The notes under the pieces are model-generated. The model was not told the DNA's origin. It saw only the letters and a program-made list of their open reading frames with translations, and did not search any database. Positions 46,763-55,995 of a DNA stretch of 64,000 nucleotides are shown one piece after another. The translations under genes were made by a program, and so were the position numbers. The DNA is taken from NCBI RefSeq assembly GCF_001646665.1, contig NZ_LWBU01000081.1, forward strand, positions 1-64,000. The letters are read 5' to 3'. Every line of letters begins with the position of its first letter. The stretch's first letter is position 1. The stretch is from Streptomyces noursei (lineage in GTDB: Bacteria > Actinomycetota > Actinomycetes > Streptomycetales > Streptomycetaceae).

Positions 46763-48004
46763 TCAGGTGCTGTCCGTGCCGTCCGCGCCGGCGGCTTCGT
46801 CCGAGCTGTCGGAATCGTCCGCGAACCCGGGCGGCGGCGTGACGTCCAGGCCCAGGGCGCCGCGCGCCCGTGCCCCCAGGTCCGGCGGGAGCGCCTCGTA
46901 CGCGGGCTCGTAGTGCTCCCAGAAGGTGTCGGGATCCGTGGCCGCCGCCATCGCGGCCCAGTGCTTCCGGGCCGCCTCCAGTTCCGTGACCAGGTCCGCC
47001 ACGGGCTTGCGCGCGGCGGACGGCCACGGGTGGGCGCGCAGCCGCGCGGCCGTGGTGCTCAGGGTCGCCGACACCTTCCCGGCCCACGCCACGTTGGCCT
47101 TCCGGTCGTCCTCAACGTCGGCCTCGGGCTCCTCCCAGAGGACCGCGTCGATCCGGTTGACCGGCTCCAGGAAGGCGATCTGGTGCCTGTCGAGGGACGT
47201 GCCGTCGTTGCGCACCGACCCGGTCAGCTTGCCTTCCTCGGCGGCGAAGGCGCAGGTCACCGACCGGTCGCCGATCGCCCAGCTCTCCTTGCTCGGCTGG
47301 TAGTAGTACGTCGAGGCGTTGTCCGGGACGGCCCAGCCGTCCATCGCGTAAGCGGTGCTCAGCGCCTCGCAGCGCCGCTCGGCGAGCGGCTCGACGGCCT
47401 CGTCGCCGGGCCACGCGTCGAACCCGGTGATCGTGAAGCTGCCGGATATCTCGCCGTCGTGGGGCCCGGCGCAGTCGACGATCGTCACGTCGGCGGAGCC
47501 CGCCTCGGCGATGCCGCCGGGGCTGTCGAAGCACTGCCCCTTGCGCAGGTCGAAGGTCGACCGCGTGCGGGACACCTCGTCGACGGCCTCCCGCATGCCG
47601 TCCGAGACGTCGCGGAACGTCCCGGTGGCGATTCCGGCCACCACCAGCAGCGTGCTGACCAGGGACAGGGCGATGCCCGTGACGGCCATGCCCGTGCCCC
47701 GCTCGCCGCGCTTCCTGATCCGGCCGAGGGCCAGCCCGCCCAGGACCATGCCGAGCGGCGGCAGCACGCACACGATGCCGGTGACGAGGGCGGCGATGGC
47801 GAGCCCGTTGACGTTCGCCGCGGGCGGCGGGCCGGGCACACCGAACGGCGGGGGTGCCTGGGGGTACGGCTGCCCGGGCGGGGGCCAGCCCTGGGGGGCG
47901 GCCTGGGGCGGGCCCTGGGGCGGGCTTGGAGGGGTGTCCTCTGAGGGTCCCTGGTGGGCTCCCTGGGGCGGGCCCTGGGAGGGTCCCTGGGCGGACGGTT
48001 CCAC
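46763..48004 (-). CDS. DUF4190/septum-formation-type membrane protein
   Basis: 413 residues. A Pro/Gln/Gly-rich cytoplasmic N-terminus (repeats of QGPPQG type) is followed by two helices separated by a short basic turn (LAIAALVTGIVCVLPPLGMV, then GIALSLVSTLLVVAGIATG), the DUF4190 pattern. The outside part begins with FDLRKGQCFDSP and DCAGPHDGEISGSF, where the two Cys and the PHDGE motif match septum-formation (PF13845-type) domains. The C-terminus is acidic. GTG 48002-48004 with AGGAG upstream was chosen over a longer Pro-rich frame. A link to cell division is by family name only. Confidence 0.78.
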   Translation of the reverse strand: MEPSAQGPSQGPPQGAHQGPSEDTPPSPPQGPPQAAPQGWPPPGQPYPQAPPPFGVPGPPPAANVNGLAIAALVTGIVCVLPPLGMVLGGLALGRIRKRGERGTGMAVTGIALSLVSTLLVVAGIATGTFRDVSDGMREAVDEVSRTRSTFDLRKGQCFDSPGGIAEAGSADVTIVDCAGPHDGEISGSFTITGFDAWPGDEAVEPLAERRCEALSTAYAMDGWAVPDNASTYYYQPSKESWAIGDRSVTCAFAAEEGKLTGSVRNDGTSLDRHQIAFLEPVNRIDAVLWEEPEADVEDDRKANVAWAGKVSATLSTTAARLRAHPWPSAARKPVADLVTELEAARKHWAAMAAATDPDTFWEHYEPAYEALPPDLGARARGALGLDVTPPPGFADDSDSSDEAAGADGTDST

Positions 48005-48133
48005 GGTTCTCGGTGCTCCTGTCGGGGGCGGGGCGCATCGCACGCGTGCGCGGCTGGCGCATCGTACGTGGTCGTCGGCAGGAGGCGGCACGGGGGAAGC
48101 ACCGGGGTCCCGGCCCGCCGTCGGCGCAGCGGG

Positions 48134-48165
48134 GAGGGGCGGCCGCCGTGTGGCGACCGCCCCTC
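48134..48165 (-). terminator. subtilisin-gene terminator hairpin
   Basis: A 14-bp stem with one mismatch (48134-48147 with 48152-48165), loop GTGT, 35 bases after the subtilisin stop codon on the minus strand. Confidence 0.75.
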
Positions 48166-48199
48166 TCTTCACTCACCCGGTGCTTCGCTCACCCGGTGC

Positions 48200-49777
<1,578 letters not shown>

Positions 49778-49947
49778 GTGAGGGGTCCTCCTCATTGGTG
49801 GTGCGTTGCTGTGGGGGTTTGGACAGGTGCATGACAAACAGCGCCGCCGTGTACGCGGCGTTGCCCGAATTCGCCTGCCGAGCGAAAGATTGACCGATCC
49901 ATAGGAATCCCACAAGGGTCCTGACGCGCCGGTAACAGCCCCGCCAC

Positions 49948-51072
49948 ATGAATGTCATGCTGGCTTTCATGACCCTTCCGGCGAACTACCGGTGCCCCCG
50001 TTGCGGTGCCCGATCGTCCGTATCGGCACTGACCTGGTGCTGCCCCGGGTGTCAGGGTCCCTGGGACCTGGATTTCCGTGCCGCGCCCGTACCCCTGGCG
50101 GCGCTGCCCGGCCGGACCGGTTCGCTCTGGCGCTACGAGGAGGCGCTGCCGCTCGCCGACCCCGGCTGCTCCCTGGGCGAGGGCCGCACACCGCTCGTCC
50201 GGCTCACCGACACCGTCTCGGCCAAGCTCGACTTCCTCATGCCCACCCTGTCGTTCAAGGACCGGGGCGCCGTCATGCTCGCCGAACTCGCCCGCCGCCT
50301 CGGCCCCCGCCGCGTGATCGCCGACAGCAGCGGCAACGCGGGCACCGCCATGGCGGCCTACTGCGCCCGCGCGGGCCTGGACTGCACCGTGTACGTCCCG
50401 GAGGGCACCTCCCCCAAGAAGCTGGAGCAGATCCGGGCGCACGGGGCACGGCTCACGGTCGTCCCCGGCGACCGCGAGGCCGCGGCACGGGCCGCCCGCG
50501 AGGCCGCCGGCGAACCGGGCACCTTCTACGCCTCGCACGTCCACAACCCCTTCTTCCTGCACGGCACGAAGACCTACGTGTACGAGCTGTGGGAGGACCT
50601 CGGCGGGCGGCTGCCCGACACCCTGGTCCTCCCGGTGGGCAACGGCACCCTCCTCCTGGGCGCCGCCCTCGCCACCGCCGAGCTGCACGCGCACGGCCTG
50701 ATCCCGTCGCGCCCCGCCCTGGTCGCCGTGCAGGCGGAGGCCGTCGCGCCGCTGGCGGAGGCGTTCCGCGCGGGGGCCGGCGAACTGATCGCCCCCGCGC
50801 AGGCGCGCCCCACCCTCGCGGAGGGCATCGCCATCCCGAACCCCCCGCGGGCCCGCCAGATCCTGCGGGCGGTACGGGAGTCGGGCGGCACGTTCCTCAC
50901 GGTGACGGAGGACCGGATCCGGGCCGCCCAGCTCGACCTGGCCGCCCGCGGACTGTTCGTCGAGTCGACGGGCGTGGCGTGCTGGGCGGCGGTCCGCGCC
51001 CGCCCGCAGACCGGCAGCACGGTGGTCCCGCTGTGCGGCGCGGGCGCCAAGACGGGCCTGGCACCTGCCTGA
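49948..51072 (+). CDS. threonine synthase-type PLP enzyme with zinc ribbon
   Basis: A 374-residue fold-type II PLP enzyme. The N-terminus has two CxxC pairs (CPRCG and CPGC) forming a zinc ribbon, then GEGRTPLVRL, the PLP lysine in LSFKDRGAVML, the phosphate-binding DSSGNAGTAMAAYC, and a late PLCGAGAKTG. Threonine synthase makes threonine from O-phosphohomoserine; paralogues with this layout also occur as related lyases. No hom or thrB genes are here, so it may be a second copy. Two ATGs (49948, 49969) are possible and neither has a ribosome site. Confidence 0.8.
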   Translation: MNVMLAFMTLPANYRCPRCGARSSVSALTWCCPGCQGPWDLDFRAAPVPLAALPGRTGSLWRYEEALPLADPGCSLGEGRTPLVRLTDTVSAKLDFLMPTLSFKDRGAVMLAELARRLGPRRVIADSSGNAGTAMAAYCARAGLDCTVYVPEGTSPKKLEQIRAHGARLTVVPGDREAAARAAREAAGEPGTFYASHVHNPFFLHGTKTYVYELWEDLGGRLPDTLVLPVGNGTLLLGAALATAELHAHGLIPSRPALVAVQAEAVAPLAEAFRAGAGELIAPAQARPTLAEGIAIPNPPRARQILRAVRESGGTFLTVTEDRIRAAQLDLAARGLFVESTGVACWAAVRARPQTGSTVVPLCGAGAKTGLAPA

Positions 51073-51155
51073 CCCGACGCCGCGCCGCCGGGCGCCGACG
51101 GGTGCAGCATGGAAGAGGGGCCGAAACCCAACAGCCAGCCGGAGGAGCGGGAGCC

Positions 51156-51404
51156 ATGGGCACGTACATGGACGTCCACCGAGGAATGAAGGGCATCACG
51201 TCGGACCAGCTGAGCGAGGCCCACCGGGCGGACCTGGCCATCGAGAAGGACGAAGGGGTGCACTTCGAGCACGCCTGGGCCGACCCGGAGTCGGGCACGG
51301 TCTACTGCCTGTCCACCGGCCCCTCGGCCGACGCGGTCCAGCGCATCCACGAACGCACCGGCCACGCGCCCGACGAGATCCACGAGGTGACCCTCACGGT
51401 CTGA
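51156..51404 (+). CDS. SCO4226-type nickel-binding protein (DUF4242)
   Basis: 82 residues, starting MGTYMDVHRGMKGITSDQL, with HFEHAWADPESGTVYCLSTG in the middle. This is the DUF4242 ferredoxin-like fold of the nickel-binding SCO4226 of S. coelicolor, whose metal is bound by His residues; the conserved His (VHRGM, HFEHAW) are present. A perfect GGAGGAG precedes the ATG. The role in nickel handling is known for the family structurally, while its physiological role is unclear. Confidence 0.88.
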   Translation: MGTYMDVHRGMKGITSDQLSEAHRADLAIEKDEGVHFEHAWADPESGTVYCLSTGPSADAVQRIHERTGHAPDEIHEVTLTV

Positions 51405-51646
51405 CCGCACACCCCGGACGCACGGCGGCCCCCGAGGGCCCGGGCGGGCGACCGGGCGAGCGCGGTCACGACCGCCACGGCCGCTGCCCGCCCCCGCCTC
51501 GGGCCGGTACTTCCGGCAGCGGGGCGGGCCCTGCGGGAGCCGGGACCTTCGACGCCGCCGCCGGGGCAGCAGTGCGGGATCACCGCACGGGGCCGGTGAG
51601 CCGGGTAGCTGTACATGGCGGAGTGCCGGGCGGTCCCCGGCCCGTC

Positions 51647-53830
51647 TCAGTCGGCTGCCGTCCGTGGCCGCCCGTCCGTCATGCCCAGGCGTACCTGCTC
51701 CTCCTCGACGATCCGGCGGGCCAGCTCGGTGTCCGACACGTCGACCGCGTCCGGCGTGGACTCGGCCACGGCACTGCGGCGGGCGTAGGCGTCGAACAGC
51801 CGCGTCTTCTCCTCCAGCATCCTCACCATGCGCTCGTCCACTCCCCCGGTGGCGAGAAGTCGATGCACGTGCACCGACCTGACCTGGCCCATGCGGTGGG
51901 CCCGGGCCACCGCCTGGTGTTCGAGGGTCGGCTTGATCTGCGGTTCGCAGATGACGACGACGGAGGCAGCCTGCATGTTGAGGCCGATACCGGCCGCCTG
52001 GATCTGCGCCAAAAGCACCGCCGGTCCCGGGACCCCGGCGAAGTCGTCGACGATCTGCTGCCGTCGCCCGGCCGGGACACTGCCGGTGAGCGGACCGAGC
52101 AGCGGGAGACCGGCGGTCGGGCCCGTCGCGAGCGCGGTCCCCACCACGTCCAGCACGTCCCTGAAGTGGGAGAAGACCACGGTCTTCTGCCCGTTCTCGC
52201 CGGCCTCCCGAACGATCTCCCTGAGGCGGTCGAGCTTGGCCGACTTCTCGGGGCGCGTGTACGCGGCCCTCCGCATCGCCATGAAGTTGCCCGCGCGCAC
52301 GGCTTCGCGGTACGCCTCCTCGTCCGACGCGCTCAGTTCCTCCCACTCGTCGGTCCGCTGAAGACTCGGGAGTTCCGTCAGCACGTCCTCCTGATTGCGC
52401 CGCAGGTAGACCGGGGCGACGGCCTTGCGGAAGGCGACCGACCCGGCCAGGGCGTCCCGTTCGCCCAGGGAGTCCGCCACCCCCTCGTCGAGCATCCGGA
52501 CCAGGTTGCGGAACTCCACGACCCGGTTCTCCATCGGGGTGCCGGTCATGAAGAGGCCGCGCTCACAACGTTCCGTCCACAGGGCCACCGCCTGGGACCG
52601 CTTGGTCTTGGGGTTCTTCACGCCGTGCGCCTCGTCGACGACGAGCAGGCCGACCTCCCCGCCGCCGGGTGCCGGGAATCCGCGCAGGGCTTCGAACGTG
52701 GTCACCGCCACCCCGCCCCTGCCCTTCCAGTCGGCGAACGCGCCGTGCCGGTCGGGACCGTGGAGCACCATCACGCGAAGGGCGCTGCGGGCCTCGATCT
52801 CGCGGGTCCAGTTCACCAGCACGCTCGCCGGACAGACGACCATGAAGTGGCTCTGCCCCTCGGCGGCCAGGTGGGCCAGCACGGCGATGGCCTGGATGGT
52901 CTTCCCGAGGCCCATCTCGTCGCCGAGTATCACCTTGCGCTGTGCGAGCGCGAACCGCGCGCCGAACGCCTGGTACCCACGCAGGGAGACCCGCCGGTGC
53001 GAGTCGTCGAGCTGCTGTGTCCGTACCCGCTCGGCGATCTCCTCGGGCAGGAACCCCTCGGCGGCCGCCGCGTCCGGCAGCCGCCCGGAGACCTCGGCGA
53101 GCAGGCTGTAGTACTCGGCGGAGCGGAGTTCGAAGTCCACCCATGCCGCGATGTCGGACGACGATCCGCGGAGCAGGTCCACCGATGCCTGGGCGAGCAG
53201 CTCGGGCAGGCCGGCCTGCTCGGCCTCGTCCACCAGCGAGCGGATCCCGTCGACCGCCGCCAAGGCGCGCCCCTTCTTCTCCCGGCCGGCCAGCAGCATC
53301 CCGAAACGCCCGGCGGCGGGTCCCGCGTCGGCCAGCAGGGGGCCGAGCCGTTCCGACAGGGCTGTGGCCCGGTCCACCGCGCGCCGGGCGTCCGGGCCCG
53401 CCTCCACGAGCACGTGCAGGGCCGTGACGAGCGCGGTGGTGCTCGGCTCCGGCCGGTCCACGTCGATGTGGACGGCCACCGTCTCGTGCACCGCCTCGGC
53501 GAGCCGGCGGGCGGCGGCGAGGATCTGGTCGACCGTGCGCTGCCCGACTCCCGGGATCTGCCGCAACCGGTAGGGACCCGCTTCGAGGACACCGCCCACG
53601 GTGCCGAGGCCGCTCTTCTCGACGTTGCCCAGCCGCAGGCGGCCTTCGGTGACGTCCTGCAGCCGTGCCACCGGGATGGCGCCGAGCTCCCGCGCGACCG
53701 CCGCGTCGTGGATCGGCTTCAGCGCCGCCCGCACCGCGTCGACCGCCGCACGGTGATCACCGACCACTGCCCGCGCCGCCTCGTGCAGTCGCGCTCCCCT
53801 CGCGACCGCGTCCCGCTCACCACGCCCCAC
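51647..53830 (-). CDS. SNF2-family DEAD/DEAH-box helicase
   Basis: A 727-residue SWI2/SNF2 ATPase. The N-terminal ~230 residues include a helix-hairpin-helix-like IPGVGQRTVDQI. The motor shows Walker A GDEMGLGKTIQ, DEAH box VVDEAHGVKN, motif III TGTPMEN, and motif VI QAVARAHRMGQ. The C-terminus is Glu/Arg-rich. Actinobacterial SNF2 proteins remodel or translocate on DNA, often in defence or repair islands; here no partner is obvious. GTG 53828-53830 is chosen because GAGAGGGG precedes it. A second, truncated copy of its C-terminus lies at 54956-55174. Confidence 0.9.
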   Translation of the reverse strand: MGRGERDAVARGARLHEAARAVVGDHRAAVDAVRAALKPIHDAAVARELGAIPVARLQDVTEGRLRLGNVEKSGLGTVGGVLEAGPYRLRQIPGVGQRTVDQILAAARRLAEAVHETVAVHIDVDRPEPSTTALVTALHVLVEAGPDARRAVDRATALSERLGPLLADAGPAAGRFGMLLAGREKKGRALAAVDGIRSLVDEAEQAGLPELLAQASVDLLRGSSSDIAAWVDFELRSAEYYSLLAEVSGRLPDAAAAEGFLPEEIAERVRTQQLDDSHRRVSLRGYQAFGARFALAQRKVILGDEMGLGKTIQAIAVLAHLAAEGQSHFMVVCPASVLVNWTREIEARSALRVMVLHGPDRHGAFADWKGRGGVAVTTFEALRGFPAPGGGEVGLLVVDEAHGVKNPKTKRSQAVALWTERCERGLFMTGTPMENRVVEFRNLVRMLDEGVADSLGERDALAGSVAFRKAVAPVYLRRNQEDVLTELPSLQRTDEWEELSASDEEAYREAVRAGNFMAMRRAAYTRPEKSAKLDRLREIVREAGENGQKTVVFSHFRDVLDVVGTALATGPTAGLPLLGPLTGSVPAGRRQQIVDDFAGVPGPAVLLAQIQAAGIGLNMQAASVVVICEPQIKPTLEHQAVARAHRMGQVRSVHVHRLLATGGVDERMVRMLEEKTRLFDAYARRSAVAESTPDAVDVSDTELARRIVEEEQVRLGMTDGRPRTAAD

Positions 53831-54056
53831 GCGCCCCCGCCCCTCTCTCGCAGTCCCCGCATCCTCCCACCGCCCTCCGGCCTGGACGGGGTGCTCGTTC
53901 AGTCCGAACAAGGTGCCGGTGTCCCTGCGGACGGGGCCTGCATGACCTGCTCTGCCACAGGTCAGAGGCCCCCTGCGTGCGATTCCCCGCATGCGGGAGA
54001 AGCCGGCGCGGAGCAGTCGGGCCCTCAGGAGATATTCGGCTCCCCAGCCTTACGAC

Positions 54057-54075
54057 CACCGGTAGCATTGGTGGC
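54057..54075 (+). promoter_or_regulatory. candidate operator/promoter of RHH-PIN module
   Basis: CCACC and GGTGG form an interrupted inverted repeat around TAGCAT (54063-54068), which looks like a -10 box only 7 bases before the antitoxin ATG. This fits a leaderless transcript repressed by its own antitoxin. Confidence 0.4.
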
Positions 54076-54327
54076 ATGAGCGGTAGCAGGAAGTACTCCA
54101 TCAGTCTGCCCGAGGACCTCGCCGAGGCCGTACGCGCCCACGTCGGCCCTGGCGGCTTCTCCGCCTACGTCGCCGAGGCCCTCGAACAGCGAGTCGCCAT
54201 GGACAAGCTCCGGGAGATCGTCGCCGACTTCGAGACCGACAACGACGCTCTCACCCGCGAACAGGTCGAGGCCGCCCGGGCGCTGCTGCGCCACGACCAC
54301 CGGCAGGCCGGCGGGGCCGCCGCCTGA
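54076..54327 (+). CDS. ribbon-helix-helix antitoxin
   Basis: An 83-residue protein. The N-terminal SRKYSISLPEDLAEAVRAHV followed by GGFSAYVAEALEQR has the strand-helix-helix pattern of RHH/CopG-type DNA-binding antitoxins. The C-terminal helix should wrap the toxin. Its TGA shares a base with the PIN toxin ATG (TGATG), typical of antitoxin-first type II modules. Autorepression is expected. The start is fixed by homology; there is no ribosome site, consistent with leaderless translation. Confidence 0.8.
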   Translation: MSGSRKYSISLPEDLAEAVRAHVGPGGFSAYVAEALEQRVAMDKLREIVADFETDNDALTREQVEAARALLRHDHRQAGGAAA

Positions 54328-54719
54328 TGCCCGGCACCCTCCTGCTCGACAGCGAAGGCCTCTCGAAGCTCTACCGCAAGGACCGCACCGTCGTGACTCT
54401 GGTCCAAGCGGCGTCGGAAGAGGGCATCCGCGTCGCCACCAGCGCCATGACCACTCTTGAGGCCGACTACGAGCGTGTCCACCCGGCCCGCATCACGTGG
54501 ATCCTCTCCCGCGTCGACGTTTGCGACGTCACCAAGGAGATCACCGACCAGGCTGCCGCGCTTCTGCGCGCCCATCACCTCCACGGCCACAAGTACGCCA
54601 TCGATGCCGCCTTCGCCGCCATCGCGCTCAACGCACCCCGGCCGGTCACTGTCCTCACGTCCGACCCCGAGGATCTGACACTCCTGTGCGGCCCTTCCGC
54701 GGAGGTCATCAAGGTCTGA
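54327..54719 (+). CDS. PIN-domain toxin (VapC-like)
   Basis: A 130-residue PIN-fold ribonuclease. The acidic active-site pattern is visible: D in LLLDSEGLSKL, E in TLEADYER, D in YAIDAAFAAI, and the late TSDPEDL. VapC-type toxins cleave tRNA or other RNAs and are neutralised by the antitoxin encoded 1 base upstream. A terminator-like hairpin (54799-54828) follows. It belongs to the accessory island at the right of the window. Confidence 0.83.
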   Translation: MPGTLLLDSEGLSKLYRKDRTVVTLVQAASEEGIRVATSAMTTLEADYERVHPARITWILSRVDVCDVTKEITDQAAALLRAHHLHGHKYAIDAAFAAIALNAPRPVTVLTSDPEDLTLLCGPSAEVIKV

Positions 54720-54798
54720 GGCAGTGTCACTGCCACGCCGACCGGACCTGCCACTGCCCCTCACCCCGGAGCGTGGACTCCCCGCGGACATGAGCTCA

Positions 54799-54828
54799 TG
54801 CCCGACCCGCCGGCAAGCGGGCCGGGCA
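54799..54828 (+). terminator. terminator hairpin of PIN toxin unit
   Basis: A 12-bp stem with one mismatch (54799-54810 with 54817-54828), loop CGGCAA, followed by TTCTTG. Confidence 0.6.
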
Positions 54829-54844
54829 CGGTTCTTGCCGAACG

Positions 54845-54862
54845 TCACACGTTGAAGCGGAA
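54845..54862. repeat. 18-bp repeat, copy 1 (ychF-3'-end-like, candidate att remnant)
   Basis: TCACACGTTGAAGCGGAA differs at one base from 55876-55893. On the minus strand it reads FRFNV plus stop, the conserved end of the YchF ATPase. No ychF gene adjoins it, as expected for a displaced att copy. Confidence 0.5.
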
Positions 54863-54955
54863 TGCCTGAGCTCTGGCCCTGACCTGCGGCGGAGTCGCAT
54901 GCCACGCGCTGAACAGGCATTTCCCCGTTGACGTGCGTCGGGTCCCGACGGTCGC

Positions 54956-55174
54956 TTACGGGTGTCCTGCGGACTCTTTGCGGACCGCTCCCAGCCGCGC
55001 CTGCTCCTCCTCGACGATCTGGCGGGCCATCGCCGTGTCCGAGACGTCAACCGCATCCGGCGTCGACTCGGCGACCGCGCTCCGACGCGCGTACGCGTCG
55101 AACAGACGGGTCTTGTTCTTCAGCATTTTCACCATCCGCTCGTCCACCCCACGGGTGGCGAGCAGCCGGTGCAC
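54956..55174 (-). pseudogene. 3' remnant of a second SNF2 helicase gene
   Basis: 72 codons matching the C-terminus of the SNF2 helicase at 51647: over the first 62 residues 54 are identical (VHRLLAT at the start, AYARRSAVAESTPDAVDVSD in the middle). The whole motor is missing, and homology stops abruptly at 55174. Many codons differ silently, so this is not a recent copy but the leftover of an old, independently evolved paralogue, probably cut by an integration or deletion event. It lies between two toxin-antitoxin modules and inside the pair of 18-bp repeats. Confidence 0.85.
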
Positions 55175-55233
55175 CTCGCTGTGTCCCCGCATACTGCCAC
55201 CGGTGCCCCCGGAGCGGACCGGGACCCGCGGCA

Positions 55234-55268
55234 TTGTGTACACATGGCACACTCGGTACCCTTGGGTC
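55234..55268 (+). promoter_or_regulatory. YefM-RelE promoter with palindromic operator
   Basis: TTGTGT (55234-55239), a 17-base spacer and TACCCT (55257-55262) form a good vegetative promoter. Its -35 overlaps the perfect palindrome TGTGTACACA (55235-55244), a likely YefM operator of the TGTACA type known for YefM-YoeB. The -10 is 6 bases before the ATG, so the mRNA is probably leaderless. Confidence 0.65.
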
Positions 55269-55535
55269 ATGACTCAGCCACCCATAGAGTCCATCCGCGA
55301 CGTACGCGCTCACTTGGCCGAAGTCGTCGAACGGGCCGACCGCGACGACGTGCCCACTGTCATCACCCGTCGCGGCAAGCAGGTTGCCGCCGTGGTCTCG
55401 ATCGAGGTGCTGCGCAAGTACCAGGAGTGGGAAGAGCGCGAGATCAACCGCATCATCGACGAGCGCATGGCAAACCCGGCCGCCGGCGTCCCGATCGAGG
55501 ACGTGATGAGGGAGACGCTGGCACGCAGTGAGTGA
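55269..55535 (+). CDS. YefM/Phd-type antitoxin
   Basis: 88 residues. The N-terminal SIRDVRAHLAEVVERADRDD and VITRRGKQVAAVVSIEVL form the Phd/YefM DNA-binding fold; the C-terminal REINRIIDERMANP is the toxin-binding helix. It neutralises the downstream RelE-type toxin and should repress at the palindrome upstream. The toxin GTG overlaps its 3' end by 8 bases. The likely leaderless transcript explains the absence of a ribosome site. Confidence 0.88.
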   Translation: MTQPPIESIRDVRAHLAEVVERADRDDVPTVITRRGKQVAAVVSIEVLRKYQEWEEREINRIIDERMANPAAGVPIEDVMRETLARSE

Positions 55536-55791
55536 CTACCGCACGGTTTTCCGGCCCGAGGCCCAGGCGGAGCTGCGCAAGATCCCGCGTGACATGGCGC
55601 TTCGCATCCTGGCCAAACTGACGGAGCTGGAGAGCGACCCCTTCGGCTTCAACACCACCGCACTCGTATCCCAGCCCGAGCGCCGTCGCCTACGGGTCGG
55701 CGACTACCGTGTCGTCTACACGATCGACAACGGGGAGCTGGTGGTGTGGGTCGTACACGTCGGACACCGTTCCACGGTCTACGACACTTAG
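55528..55791 (+). CDS. RelE/ParE-family toxin
   Basis: 87 residues with the RelE pattern: DYRTVFRPEAQAELRKIPRD, LESDPFGF, then ERRRLRVGDYRVVYTIDNGE and VWVVHVGHRSTVY. RelE toxins cut mRNA in the ribosome; the Arg-rich RRRLRVGDYR strand and final Tyr fit the catalytic face. The GTG start sits inside the antitoxin's end. A strong terminator follows at 55827. Confidence 0.88.
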   Translation: MSDYRTVFRPEAQAELRKIPRDMALRILAKLTELESDPFGFNTTALVSQPERRRLRVGDYRVVYTIDNGELVVWVVHVGHRSTVYDT

Positions 55792-55826
55792 CCGCTCCAG
55801 GTTCTGCGAACTGCTGCGGACAGCAC

Positions 55827-55862
55827 AACGGCCTGACCTGCTTTCTCGCAGGTCAGGCCGTT
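55827..55862. terminator. terminator hairpin
   Basis: A perfect 15-bp stem (55827-55841 with 55848-55862), loop TTTCTC, then T-rich sequence. It ends the YefM-RelE unit and faces the integrase gene end. Confidence 0.85.
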
Positions 55863-55875
55863 TGTCCACGTCCAA

Positions 55876-55893
55876 TCAGACGTTGAAGCGGAA
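55876..55893. repeat. 18-bp repeat, copy 2 (candidate attachment site beside integrase)
   Basis: TCAGACGTTGAAGCGGAA, 17 of 18 identical to 54845-54862, about 100 bases past the integrase stop codon, where att sites usually lie. On the minus strand it encodes FRFNV plus stop, the YchF C-terminus. The core ACGTTGAAGCGGAA is identical in both copies. Confidence 0.55.
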
Positions 55894-55954
55894 CGTTCAT
55901 GGAACCCCTTCCTTCCCAGTGTTCCCAAGGGTTTCTGCCCCTCGAAGGGGCGCA

Positions 55955-55994
55955 GGGTCAGCACCAAGTCAGCACCGTGTCGCCGGGTCAGCAC
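55955..55994. repeat. GTCAGCAC repeats near integrase end
   Basis: GTCAGCAC occurs three times (in 55955-55964, 55966-55975 and 55985-55994), two of them as GGGTCAGCAC. Closely spaced short repeats beside an att core are typical of integrase or excisionase arm sites. Confidence 0.4.
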
Positions 55995-55995
55995 G

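Noticed and set aside
54845..55990. tRNA gene as integration target
   Set aside because: No cloverleaf could be folded around the repeats or the integrase end; the YchF-end reading fits better.
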